A DNA stretch of 64,000 nt from Marinobacter antarcticus. GTDB taxonomy: Bacteria; Pseudomonadota; Gammaproteobacteria; Pseudomonadales; Oleiphilaceae. The stretch covers positions 1,240,001 to 1,304,000 of the forward strand of contig NZ_FRAQ01000001.1 in the NCBI RefSeq assembly GCF_900142385.1, read 5' to 3'. A model generated the notes under the pieces. That model made no database searches. It was not told the origin of the DNA and was given only the letters and a program-made list of their open reading frames with translations. Position 1 is the stretch's first letter. Each line of letters starts with the position of its first letter. The position numbers and the translations under genes are program-made. Shown here piece after piece: positions 43,585 to 52,133 of the stretch.

Positions 43585-44265
43585 ATGATGTCTTATCTGA
43601 ACACACTGATTTTCGGGATTTATCCGTACATCGCTCTGGTGGTGCTGTTTGTTGGCACCTGGGCACGATACGACCACGGGCAGTTCACCTGGAGAGCCCA
43701 ATCCAGCCAGATGCTGCGCAAGAAAAACATGGTGCTGGCCAGTGTGCTGTTCCATGTGGGTATTCTGGTGATTTTCTTTGGCCATCTGGTTGGCCTGTTG
43801 ACGCCGCACTTTATGTACGAACCGTTCATGAGTGCAGGCACTAAACAGGTGATGGCGATTGTGGTCGGTGGTATTGCCGGGGTGATGTGTCTGATTGGCG
43901 GAGTCATGCTGGCTCATCGCCGGCTGACGGATCCAAGGGTCAAAGCCAGCAGCACCTTTGCCGACAACATGATCATTGTCGTTCTGATGGTTCAGGTAGT
44001 GTTGGGGCTGGCGACCATTCTGCCAACGCTGGGCCACCTTGACGGCGGCACTATGATGAAACTGGCAAGTTGGGCGCAGAGTATCTTTACCTTCCAGGGC
44101 GGAGCAGCTGAGTACATGACAGGCGTGCATTGGATCTACAAGCTCCATATGTTCCTGGGCCTGACGATCTTTGTACTCTTCCCGTTCACTCGTCTGGTGC
44201 ACATGCTGAGTGTACCGCTGGAGTATTTCGGACGGAAGTACCAGGTGGTGCGCAAGCGGGCGTGA
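43585..44265 (+). CDS. narI: Respiratory nitrate reductase gamma subunit NarI
   Basis: NarI is the membrane cytochrome b that oxidises quinol and anchors NarGH. The 226-residue protein has five helices and the haem-ligand histidines in LFHVGILVIFFGHLVG and YKLHMFLGLTIFVLFPFTRLVHMLS. It is the last core gene of narGHJI, with GGAGGAG before the ATG. Confidence 0.97.
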   Translation: MMSYLNTLIFGIYPYIALVVLFVGTWARYDHGQFTWRAQSSQMLRKKNMVLASVLFHVGILVIFFGHLVGLLTPHFMYEPFMSAGTKQVMAIVVGGIAGVMCLIGGVMLAHRRLTDPRVKASSTFADNMIIVVLMVQVVLGLATILPTLGHLDGGTMMKLASWAQSIFTFQGGAAEYMTGVHWIYKLHMFLGLTIFVLFPFTRLVHMLSVPLEYFGRKYQVVRKRA

Positions 44266-44276
44266 TAGAAAAACGC

Positions 44277-44314
44277 TCCCTCTCCCCTCGCGGGAGAGAG
44301 CCGGGGAGAGGGGG
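44277..44314. repeat. GC-rich hairpin between narI and the NifM-like gene
   Basis: CCCTCTCCCC (44278-44287) pairs with GGGGAGAGGG (44303-44312). An alternative inner pairing, CTCCC with GGGAG, also exists. There is no T-run, so it looks like an intergenic repeat element or mRNA stabiliser rather than a terminator. Confidence 0.5.
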
Positions 44315-44341
44315 CAATGAAAACATTTACGGAGACTTACC

Positions 44342-45148
44342 ATGCAACTGATCCCCACCGGTGAAGCCGAAAAGCCCAGAAACCAGTTTCCGCCAGTTTC
44401 CGTGGGTGAAACCCTGATATCCGAAGAGGATATCGCGCGGGAAATGCAGCACCATCCGGCCGAAGAAGTCGCTGAAGCCTGGCATGAGGCTGCTAAATGT
44501 CTTGTCATCCGTGAACTTCTGCTGCAGCAGGCTCAGGCCCTGAAGCTGCCGGAAGAACTGGATGAAGAAGCCGCTATTGCCCGGGTGCTGGAGTTGGAAC
44601 TTGATGTGCCGGAACCGAGCGACGAGGACTGTGAGCGTTTCCATGCGTCAAATCCGGGCCGTTTCCGTAGTCCGACGCTGATGGCTGTCAGCCACATTCT
44701 GCTGGCCGCCGCGCCGGACGATGTGCAGGAGCGCATGCGCCAGGAAGAGGTTGGACAACAGTTGCTTTTCTCCCTGCTCGAAGGTCGTGCCCAGTTTGCA
44801 CCGCTCGCCAAGCAATATTCTGCCTGTGAGTCACGCCATCAGGGCGGCAGCCTCGGCCAGATCAGCAAAGGGCAGACGGTCGAGGAGTTTGAGCGGCCGG
44901 TTCTTACGCTTAAGGAAGGCCTTAATCCGGAACTGATCGAAAGCCGCTATGGCTGGCACATTGTGCGCGTGGATCAGCGTATCGATGGCGAGCAGCTGCC
45001 TTATGAGCATGTAAAACCGAAAATCCGCCAGTATCTGAGTGAGAGCGTTACCCGGCGTGCATTCCGTCAGTACCTGCAGGTGTTGGCAGCTGAGACGGGT
45101 GTTAGAGGTGTCGATCTTGAGATACCGGACTCACCGTTAATGCAGTAA
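44342..45148 (+). CDS. NifM-like parvulin peptidyl-prolyl isomerase
   Basis: The 268-residue protein has an N-terminal helical region (residues 1-110) and a C-terminal PpiC/parvulin domain: MAVSHILLAAAPDD, FAPLAKQYSACESRHQGGSLGQISKGQTV, FERPVLTLKEGLNPELIESRYGWHIVRVDQ. This order matches NifM-type proteins. There is no signal peptide, so it should act in the cytoplasm. It follows narI after a hairpin and probably helps fold NarG or NarH, as suggested for parvulins in other nar operons. Confidence 0.9.
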   Translation: MQLIPTGEAEKPRNQFPPVSVGETLISEEDIAREMQHHPAEEVAEAWHEAAKCLVIRELLLQQAQALKLPEELDEEAAIARVLELELDVPEPSDEDCERFHASNPGRFRSPTLMAVSHILLAAAPDDVQERMRQEEVGQQLLFSLLEGRAQFAPLAKQYSACESRHQGGSLGQISKGQTVEEFERPVLTLKEGLNPELIESRYGWHIVRVDQRIDGEQLPYEHVKPKIRQYLSESVTRRAFRQYLQVLAAETGVRGVDLEIPDSPLMQ

Positions 45149-45240
45149 GTATTTTGCGCTGATCTGAACGTGATAGCTGGAATATTGATAGCAATGCAAA
45201 CTATTGATATAGGCCAGTTTGTCAAAGTTAAACTCCGCTC

Positions 45241-45256
45241 TACCCCTATGGGGGGA
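45241..45256 (+). promoter_or_regulatory. NarL-like heptamer before the Crp/Fnr gene
   Basis: TACCCCT-AT-GGGGGGA has one perfect NarL heptamer and a weaker partner at 7-2-7 spacing, about 75 bp before the next start codon. The 182-bp gap holds no gene. Confidence 0.4.
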
Positions 45257-45330
45257 GCGATTTTTCGAGAGCATCCTCCTAGTATAATAAAACATGATTT
45301 TGAATGCATGATATGAAAGAGGATAAAACA

Positions 45331-46080
45331 ATGGTGGCGATGCAATCTGCGGAAACCCGCTACGCCAAACCGGTTCTGGTGGCTATTAATACGCTGACTG
45401 ACGATGAAAACGGGCTGGAGCCGCTGCGCAGCCATGCCCTTTTCAATACGCTCCGTGACTCAGACCTGCAGAGCCTCATTCTGCAGTCTCGTCGCCTTCG
45501 TCTTGGGCATCATCAGTTGCTCTACCGGCAGGATATGCCCGCCCATCACTTCTTTTTTGTCATATCCGGCCGTCTGCGGCTATACCGACTGGACTCCTCC
45601 GGGATTGACCGTACGCTTGATAGCATTGCGTCCGGTGACTGTTTTGCGGAGGTGATGATCTATGCAGATCCTGCCCGTTACGCCTGCTACGCCGAAGCTC
45701 TGAAATCCAGTGAAGTCCTGATGATTCCTGTCAAAGCGTACCAGGATATGCTGGAAAGCAACCCGGAATACGCTCATGCAGCGCTCCGGCACTATGCCAT
45801 GCGCGCTGTTTCCAGGTTCCATGACCTTGAAATCATGACTGTTCAGAATGCCCGTGACCGGCTGATTCGGTATCTGATTGATCTGCTGCCTAACGGTGCT
45901 TCAGAAGGTGGGGAAGTTGAGCTGCCTCTGCCCAAGTGCCTGGTTGCATCCAGGCTGGCGATGCAGCCGGAAACCTTTTCCCGGATTCTGGCGGATCTCA
46001 AGTCCAACGGGCTGGTGCGTGTCAATTGCAGCAAGTTGTTCATCTCCGACCCCAGGCGATTGATCGAAATCAGCCAGTAA
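45331..46080 (+). CDS. Dnr/Nnr-like Crp/Fnr family regulator
   Basis: The 249-residue regulator has a beta-roll sensor domain (HHQLLYRQDMPAHHFFFVISGRLRLYRLDSSG) and a C-terminal winged helix (LPLPKCLVASRLAMQPETFSRILADLKSNGLV). The N-terminal cysteine cluster of Fnr/Anr is absent, as in the haem-based NO sensor Dnr. Its place just after narGHJI supports a Dnr-like role, but NO sensing is inferred. The ATG at 45331 has AGAGGA seven bases before it; upstream in-frame ATGs at 45304 and 45313 lack this. Confidence 0.85.
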   Translation: MVAMQSAETRYAKPVLVAINTLTDDENGLEPLRSHALFNTLRDSDLQSLILQSRRLRLGHHQLLYRQDMPAHHFFFVISGRLRLYRLDSSGIDRTLDSIASGDCFAEVMIYADPARYACYAEALKSSEVLMIPVKAYQDMLESNPEYAHAALRHYAMRAVSRFHDLEIMTVQNARDRLIRYLIDLLPNGASEGGEVELPLPKCLVASRLAMQPETFSRILADLKSNGLVRVNCSKLFISDPRRLIEISQ

Positions 46081-46171
46081 GCTGGCTGACTTTTAGCCCA
46101 GATGAAGCAGTTACTGATCGCCCGCCAGGCGTAACCAGCGCCGGCCCGCCATTACCAAGGATATTGCGCTC

Positions 46172-46573
46172 ATGATTAGCAGTTACAGTGATCTGATCAA
46201 AGCAACCAAAAGCGAGCATGAGCCTCAGCGCCTGCTGTTCGTTTTTTGCCGTGCCGAACTGCCGGATAATGCCTCCGCATACGAAAAAGCTGCGTTCGAA
46301 CAGGGCGAGGGTGGTGCGCTTACCCCGGTAATCTGTGTCGACAAGACCCCGGTCGAAGTCCCGGAATTTTCCTTGTTGGTTGAAGAGTCGCGCAGCACCG
46401 GCCAGTCATGGGATGTCGTGTTCGTTGCCGCCATGTCCGGCAGAGCGGGCACTCCGCCGTCTTCAGATGAAGCGCAGCAGCCGATGACGATGATGGTGGA
46501 GTCAATCCGCCTGGGGCATGTCAGCAACTACCTGCCTCTGGATAAGAGCGGAATCGCCATCAGCTTAGGTTAA
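46172..46573 (+). CDS. Conserved hypothetical protein
   Basis: The 133-residue cytoplasmic protein (start MISSYSDLIKATKSEHEPQR) belongs to a conserved gammaproteobacterial family often mislabelled as a ribonucleotide reductase alpha subunit; no such domain is visible. AAGGA lies upstream of the ATG. Its last four bases overlap the TPP enzyme gene in convergent orientation. Function unknown. Confidence 0.75.
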   Translation: MISSYSDLIKATKSEHEPQRLLFVFCRAELPDNASAYEKAAFEQGEGGALTPVICVDKTPVEVPEFSLLVEESRSTGQSWDVVFVAAMSGRAGTPPSSDEAQQPMTMMVESIRLGHVSNYLPLDKSGIAISLG

Positions 46574-48300
46574 GGTCGCACCTTCCGCCAAAGAGCCCGC
46601 CCCACAATCCGCACCTTGTCCCGGGTCGCCATCCGGCCAAGGTTGGTCTTCACGACACCCTTGGTAAACCGGGTCGATTTGGAGTAATCAATGCGCACAT
46701 CCACCAGAACAGGCCGACCGGCGGCCGACTTCTGCAGTGCGGTCTCCATGCTCTCAGAAATATTCTGATTTCCCGCCAGGGAAACGAACTCAACGCCACA
46801 GGCCTTGGCAAAGGCCTCATAATCCATTGTACCGAGCACCGTGCAGGTTTTCTGGTTGTAGGGAATCTGCTGGGCCTGGGCAATCTGTGACAGCTCGCCA
46901 TCATTGAACACGAAAATCATCACCCCGACTTGCAGGCGTGCGGCTGTTACCAGCTCCATGCCAGTCATCAGCAATGCGCCGTCGCCCACAATACCCACCA
47001 CCTGACGCTTGGGGTTGGCCAGTTTGGCACCGATAGCACCGGGAACACAGTAACCCATGGCATTGAAATCGCTGGGTGACATGTAATTTCGGGCACCCAG
47101 TATGGGCATGAGCTCCGCTACCAGAAACGTATGGTTGCCATCGTCAGCGACAATAATCGCATCGTCGTTCAGGCGTTCCCGCAGGTGGCTGAAAAACAGC
47201 TCAGGATTCACCCGGTCGCCGCTGTCGTGGTCCCGCCACTCTTTTTTGTATGCGGCTTTGTCGTTGGCAATCTGTTCTTGAATGCCGGTATTGGCCGGTG
47301 TGGGGTTCAGTGCTTTTACGGCTTTCAGGAGCGCCGGCACGGTCAGTCTCGCGTCTCCCTGGATCGTATGGCTGGCAGGGTAATTGGCGCTGAAAACCTC
47401 GGGGTTGATGTCCAGGTGGATCAGGCTCTCAGGAGGATTGATGCCATAGCTGCCGGTAGGGATTTCCGAGAACCTTGTGCCGATCGCCAGCAGGCAATCT
47501 ATCTGGGCAAAGGCATTGGTCGCTGCGGGCACTGCATAGTTGCCCATTCCCATTCCAGTATGCAGTGGGTGATTGCCCGGGAAGGCGCTGAGCCCCTGAA
47601 GTGTTGTTGAAACCGGTGCGTCCAGAAGCTCTGCCAGTTCAATCAGGTCTGCCTGTGCATCGACCGCGCCCCAACCAGCAAAAATGCCCGGTTTTTTTGC
47701 CTGCACCAGCGCCTGGGCTGCTGCATCAACCAGAGCCTGTTCCGGCTGCTTGGGCGCAGGCGGGGCCTCATAGAGCGGCATATCGTCAACGTCGCCCAGA
47801 AAGTTACTGATGTTGACCGGGATTTCGATAAACACCGGTCCCGGCTCACCACCCATTGCGATGTCATAGGCCTCATACAGCGTGGGTATGATTTCGCGGT
47901 GGCTGGTAATACGCCAGGTTTTCTTGGTGATCGGCTTGAGCAGGGTGTGTTGATCCATCTCATGAAGCTGATACCGGTGCCCCGACTCCGAATGAATCCC
48001 TCCGGAAATAATCAGCATGGGTATGCCATCAATGCCGGCTTCGCCGATGCCGCTCGCTGCGTGGGTAGCGCCTGCGGCGGGTACAATCAGCATGGTGCCC
48101 AGCTCGGCACCGGTGCGGCTTACGGCATCCGCCATGAAAGCACCGCCACCCTCATGGGTAACAAGCGTTGGTTCGATGCTTTCGGAGCGGTTCAGCTCGT
48201 CATAGATTTCGGTGGTGTGCACGCCCGGAATGCCAAACGTGCGGCGTATGCCGAGTTGTTCCAGTGCATGACGAACGAGAGTAGCGCCGGTCTTTTTCAT
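46570..48300 (-). CDS. Thiamine pyrophosphate-dependent enzyme (acetolactate synthase-like)
   Basis: The 576-residue protein has the three TPP-enzyme domains. The cofactor-activating Glu lies in LVTHEGGGAFMADAVSR, and the Mg/TPP motif reads VGDGALLMTGMELVTAARLQVGVMIFVFND. The middle domain (about 190-330) binds a nucleotide in related enzymes. It is closest in layout to acetolactate synthase or aryl decarboxylase-type enzymes, but substrate cannot be told. It may be co-transcribed after the FAD dehydrogenase gene, 73 bases upstream. Confidence 0.85.
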   Translation of the reverse strand: MKKTGATLVRHALEQLGIRRTFGIPGVHTTEIYDELNRSESIEPTLVTHEGGGAFMADAVSRTGAELGTMLIVPAAGATHAASGIGEAGIDGIPMLIISGGIHSESGHRYQLHEMDQHTLLKPITKKTWRITSHREIIPTLYEAYDIAMGGEPGPVFIEIPVNISNFLGDVDDMPLYEAPPAPKQPEQALVDAAAQALVQAKKPGIFAGWGAVDAQADLIELAELLDAPVSTTLQGLSAFPGNHPLHTGMGMGNYAVPAATNAFAQIDCLLAIGTRFSEIPTGSYGINPPESLIHLDINPEVFSANYPASHTIQGDARLTVPALLKAVKALNPTPANTGIQEQIANDKAAYKKEWRDHDSGDRVNPELFFSHLRERLNDDAIIVADDGNHTFLVAELMPILGARNYMSPSDFNAMGYCVPGAIGAKLANPKRQVVGIVGDGALLMTGMELVTAARLQVGVMIFVFNDGELSQIAQAQQIPYNQKTCTVLGTMDYEAFAKACGVEFVSLAGNQNISESMETALQKSAAGRPVLVDVRIDYSKSTRFTKGVVKTNLGRMATRDKVRIVGRALWRKVRP

Positions 48301-48373
48301 GGATATGCCCTGACAATTATTATTGTGGATATATAGAAATTATTGCAGTGCGGCTATTCAATGCACTGCAGCG

Positions 48374-50005
48374 TTAAAGCCGGTCGGCAATGCTTTGTGC
48401 AGCTCGCCGGCCATTGAGAATACAGTTGGACAGAAATGTCCCCTCCAGAGACCTTATGCCGGAGATTCCACCGCCACCAAACCCGGTAGCCTCGCCCGCA
48501 GCGTAAAGCCCGGGAATGGCTGCTCCGGCCTGGTCGAGAACGCGGGAATGGGTATCTGTCTGCATGCCTCCCATGCTTTTCCGACTGATCAGCTGCTCGC
48601 GAATGGCGATCAGCGGGCCTGCGGCCGGGTCGAGTATGGGCTGCAGATTGCAGGTGCGAAACCGGTCTGGCAGCCAGTTCCGAAGCTGAATGAGCCGGCG
48701 TATCTGGTCGTCATTCTGCAGTCGTTTACCCCGGGCTATGTTGCTGTCATAGGTATGGATATCGCGAATCATGTCTTCGGTCTGAACATCATTATTACCG
48801 GCAACCTGATTCATTTTCCCGGCTAGCTCTTCGGGGGTGTTTGCACTGACAACGTCCGGGCACCGTTCAATGAGCCAGTCCATCAGCGCCGGGTCGCCGC
48901 CGCGCAAGCTGTTCCAGACCACTCGGAGCAGTTTACCGTCACGGAAGTCCGGGTTGGTGTCGGTGCCCGACACGGCCAGTTCCCGCACCGCAATCCGGTA
49001 GTTCATCACCTGCCAGGAGATCTGCCCGGGCAGGTTGCCTACCTGCTTGCAAAGGTCGTGTGTATCGAAACCGGTAATCAGCGGCATGGGGCCGATACGA
49101 CGGCCATGGCGATCCATCCAGAGCGCCGAGCGGGGAGGTATCAGGCTGAGACCCTGGTCAGGGAAAGCCGGTTCCGGGTGGCGGATGCCCGCAGCGTAAT
49201 TCCACATCTGGTTGAGATTAACGACCTGGCCGCCCGCTCTGGCGACTTCATCGTGCATGGCGCCATCCGCATCCGGGCTGGCGCCGCTGAGAAGGTTTTC
49301 CGGCGCGGGGCCGTAGCAGGGATCCCAGTGCTGGCGTACTTTTTCCAGGTTGCCATTGATCCCTCCGGTGCAGACGACTGTGTGGGTGGCGGAAACGGAA
49401 AAAACGCCACTGCTCTGTTTTTCCAACTGTTCGTTACTGATATTGCCCTGGCAGCCGGTGATCTGCCCATCACTCAGGCTCAGAGTGTTAACTCGGTGGC
49501 CATTGAGGAAGGTAAGCCGGTTTCGGTTCGGATGGGCTTCCAGCTGCTGCAACAGTGTTTGCACTACGCCCCGGCCACAGCCCCAGGCAATATGATAGCG
49601 GGGAACACTGTTGCCTTTGCCGTACAGGCCTCGTTCAACCCACTGCACGGACGGGAAAAAACGGATGCCGCGTTGTCTCAGCCAATCGTAGATCATGGGC
49701 CGGTTCTGTTCCGCATAGAGTTCGGCCCAGAGTCTGGGCCAATGATCATCGTCGCCGAAGCAGGCTGCATTGTGCCAGTCAGCAAGCAGTAACTCGGGGG
49801 AATCCTTGATCTTGTTGCGGGCCTGCTCGGCCGTGTTGCTCAGCAGCATACCGCCGAAGGCTTCGTTGGCCTGGCCCCCGGGTTTGCCTCCAGGAGCACC
49901 GTCCAGCAGCACTACCGGCACGTTGAGATCAAGCAGTTCCAGAGCCGTTGCTATCCCGGCAAGGCCCGCGCCAATCACAACGACTTCAGTCTTGTAGGTA
50001 TGCAT
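48374..50005 (-). CDS. FAD-binding dehydrogenase
   Basis: The 543-residue protein starts with a dinucleotide-binding fold (VVVIGAGLAGIATALELLDLNVPVVLLDG) and ends with the FAD-contact segment GLYAAGEATGFGGGGISGIRSLEGTFLSNCI. This matches the fumarate reductase/3-ketosteroid dehydrogenase-like FAD family, in the subgroup usually called FAD-binding dehydrogenase (COG3573). No signal peptide is seen. It precedes the TPP enzyme on the same strand, so the pair may act on one substrate. Confidence 0.86.
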   Translation of the reverse strand: MHTYKTEVVVIGAGLAGIATALELLDLNVPVVLLDGAPGGKPGGQANEAFGGMLLSNTAEQARNKIKDSPELLLADWHNAACFGDDDHWPRLWAELYAEQNRPMIYDWLRQRGIRFFPSVQWVERGLYGKGNSVPRYHIAWGCGRGVVQTLLQQLEAHPNRNRLTFLNGHRVNTLSLSDGQITGCQGNISNEQLEKQSSGVFSVSATHTVVCTGGINGNLEKVRQHWDPCYGPAPENLLSGASPDADGAMHDEVARAGGQVVNLNQMWNYAAGIRHPEPAFPDQGLSLIPPRSALWMDRHGRRIGPMPLITGFDTHDLCKQVGNLPGQISWQVMNYRIAVRELAVSGTDTNPDFRDGKLLRVVWNSLRGGDPALMDWLIERCPDVVSANTPEELAGKMNQVAGNNDVQTEDMIRDIHTYDSNIARGKRLQNDDQIRRLIQLRNWLPDRFRTCNLQPILDPAAGPLIAIREQLISRKSMGGMQTDTHSRVLDQAGAAIPGLYAAGEATGFGGGGISGIRSLEGTFLSNCILNGRRAAQSIADRL

Positions 50006-50119
50006 GGCTCGCTATCAGCTCATTCTTATTGTTAGTGGATATAAGAGCTTAATGCTTAACGATTGATCAAACCAGCGCAATGACGGGTGTCAAAGGTTGA
50101 CGAATTGCGAGGGTAAAAC

Positions 50120-51112
50120 TCAGCCCCCCGTCATATTCATGAAGCGCAGGATCTGGACCTCGCCATTGGTGGAGAAATGATGGCGCTCCGGCTTCAGGTC
50201 CATGGAATCGATAATGGTTTGCCGGAGTTTATCGTTGGTTACCGGATAGCCGCGCAGAACCCGGCGCAGGTCGACAGAGTGTTCGTTGCCCAAGCAAAGC
50301 AGCAATCTGCCCTCGACGGTTACTCTTACCCGATTGCAGGTGGAGCAGAAGTTGTGAGAGTGGGGGGAAATAAAGCCTACCTTGATGCCGCTGTCTGACA
50401 TCCGGTAGTAACGGGCCGGGCCACCGGAATCTTCCGGCGTGGGAACCAGATCATGGTACTGGCGGACAATGTCGCGCACTTCATCGCTGGTGCACAGAGT
50501 TTGCGCACGATCGTGCTCGGAAACGTCACCCAGAGGCATTTCTTCAATGAACGTAATGTCGACGTTTTTCTTACGGGCAAACTCGATCAGGTCGGGGACT
50601 TCGTGATCATTCCCGCCTTTCATCACCACGGTATTCAGTTTGATGCCCTGGAACCCGGCTTCTCTGGCGGCGTCTATGCCATCGAGTACCCGGGACAGTT
50701 TCCCGGTGCGGGTAATGCTCGCAAACTTTTCCGGATCCAGGGAATCCAGGCTGATATTGAGGCGCTTCAGGCCTGCTTTGCGCAGTGGCTCCGCCATTGA
50801 GGGTAACTGGCTGCCATTGGTGGTCATGGCAAAGTCACGCAGACCGTAGGTGCCTATCTCACGAACCAGCTCAAGGATGTCTCTGCGAACCAGCGGCTCC
50901 CCGCCGGTGAGGCGGATTTTTTCCGTGCCCAGGGAGACAAAGGTTCTGGCCACGCGGGCGATTTCCTCAAGCGTCAGAACCTGTTGCCGCGGCAGGAAGG
51001 TCATCTCCTCCGCCATGCAATAAACGCAACGGAAGTCGCAGCGGTCGGTAACGGACAGGCGCACGTAGTTGACGGTTCTGCCAAATCGGTCTGTCAGCTT
51101 GCTCTGAGACAT
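50120..51112 (-). CDS. moaA: GTP 3',8-cyclase MoaA
   Basis: MoaA is the radical SAM enzyme that starts molybdenum cofactor synthesis from GTP. The 330-residue protein has the N-terminal cluster motif [12 protein letters not shown] and [10 protein letters not shown] for SAM. The C-terminal cluster cysteines lie in [21 protein letters not shown]. The C-terminal end is MNMTGG, matching the Gly-Gly tail needed by MoaA. The ATG at 51112 with AGGAAGG before it is preferred over a start 23 codons upstream. It is isolated from other moa genes and has a NarL site upstream, so it is likely dedicated to nitrate respiration. Confidence 0.95.
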   Translation of the reverse strand: MSQSKLTDRFGRTVNYVRLSVTDRCDFRCVYCMAEEMTFLPRQQVLTLEEIARVARTFVSLGTEKIRLTGGEPLVRRDILELVREIGTYGLRDFAMTTNGSQLPSMAEPLRKAGLKRLNISLDSLDPEKFASITRTGKLSRVLDGIDAAREAGFQGIKLNTVVMKGGNDHEVPDLIEFARKKNVDITFIEEMPLGDVSEHDRAQTLCTSDEVRDIVRQYHDLVPTPEDSGGPARYYRMSDSGIKVGFISPHSHNFCSTCNRVRVTVEGRLLLCLGNEHSVDLRRVLRGYPVTNDKLRQTIIDSMDLKPERHHFSTNGEVQILRFMNMTGG

Positions 51113-51154
51113 CGATTTCCTTCCTGTAACTGCTGAATGCGCGTTTACGGATTG

Positions 51155-51210
51155 ATTATAGCCCAAGTATCGCAGAATCAAACCGCGAATCCGATACCCC
51201 TCGCGGGGTA
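51155..51210 (-). promoter_or_regulatory. NarL 7-2-7 site and -10 of moaA
   Basis: TACCCCT-CG-CGGGGTA (51195-51210) is the most regular NarL-type dyad in the window. TATAAT on the minus strand (51155-51160) predicts a start near 51147, putting the dyad about 55 bp upstream. The rest of the 399-bp gap to nsrR (51211-51511) shows no gene or clear site. Confidence 0.7.
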
Positions 51211-51511
51211 AGTCTGCCGGTTTTCAGTGGTTGGTATCAAAGTTTTCTGTGTCGCACGGCTGGTGTTTTTAAGTCGTCTCGGGAGACCTTTTCACTGATT
51301 AGCGGTAGAATGAAGGAACGATTGAGCAGTGCTGATGTGCTCACTATAGCTGCGCGATCCGATAAAACCGGTTTCAGAGTTCTTGCGTACATATCCACAG
51401 GATTCGCTGGGACGGTACTGGCCGTCTAGGGGTTTTTCTGGCTAGCATGGCAGGCTATTTGCTGACCAGCCCGACGTACTGACCGCTTTGACTGAACAAC
51501 CGGAGTGTTGA

Positions 51512-51949
51512 ATGCACATTACCCGCTACACCGATTATTCACTGCGTGTGCTGATCTACCTGGCGGTGCAGGGTGATCGCCTGACGACAATTCAGGAAAT
51601 TGCCGACAGCTACGATATCTCCAAGAATCATCTGATGAAGGTGGTACACCAGCTCAACAAGAAAGGATATATCGAGACGGTCAGAGGTAAAAAAGGCGGT
51701 ATGAGACTGCATATGGCGCCGGAAGACATCAACGTGGGTGTGCTGGTGCGCGAGACCGAGCATGATCTTAGTATCGTTGAATGTTATTCCTCTAAAAACG
51801 CCTGCAAAATCACCCCGGTTTGTGGTCTTAAGCCCATTTTCGGAGAAGCCTTGCAGGCATTCGTTTCAGTACTCGATAAGTACACTTTGAAAGACGTCGT
51901 GAAAGAACAGCACAAGCCGCATCTATTAAGACTGCTCCAGATCGCCTGA
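51512..51949 (+). CDS. nsrR: NO-sensing repressor NsrR (Rrf2 family)
   Basis: The 145-residue Rrf2 protein starts MHITRYTDYSLRVLIYLAVQ, with the winged HTH EIADSYDISKNHLMKVVHQLNKKGYIETVRGKKGG. It carries three Fe-S ligand cysteines at 91, 98 and 104 (ECYSSKNACKITPVCGLKP). NO disassembles the cluster and releases DNA. GGAG precedes the ATG. It likely controls NO-defence genes. The 3' end runs into a desaturase gene remnant on the other strand, so the C-terminus may sit near an old junction. Confidence 0.93.
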   Translation: MHITRYTDYSLRVLIYLAVQGDRLTTIQEIADSYDISKNHLMKVVHQLNKKGYIETVRGKKGGMRLHMAPEDINVGVLVRETEHDLSIVECYSSKNACKITPVCGLKPIFGEALQAFVSVLDKYTLKDVVKEQHKPHLLRLLQIA

Positions 51950-52080
51950 ACCTTTTCGGAAATCTCTGGATAGCGGTGTGCGGGCAGATCGGGGAAAACA
52001 TGATGCTCGACCTGGTAGTTCAAATGCCCATTCAGCACGTGCACCCATTTTTTACCGGTGAAATTTGAAGAACCAGTAAG
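51941..52080 (-). pseudogene. Fatty acid desaturase C-terminal remnant
   Basis: The minus strand encodes LTGSSNFTGKKWVHVLNGHL followed by NYQVEHHVFPDLPAHRYPEI. This is the last His-box region (Q-x-E-H-H) of acyl-CoA/acyl-lipid desaturases. The homology ends a few codons later, inside the 3' end of nsrR, and nothing desaturase-like continues upstream of 52080. Only about 45 residues of a 350-residue enzyme remain, so it is a fragment left by deletion. It lies between nsrR and the wax ester synthase. Confidence 0.75.
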
Positions 52081-52133
52081 TTGGTGCGGCGCACTGGGGC
52101 GAAAGGCGCTCCAGAGAACAGAGATGCCGCCTG

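Noticed and set aside
43534..44508. 324-codon minus-strand frame across narI
   Set aside because: Antisense to narI, with translated hairpin repeat and His/Gln-rich composition.
45181..45240. TTGAT half-sites before the second Crp/Fnr gene
   Set aside because: Two TTGAT words are present, but neither has a matching ATCAA half at the right distance.
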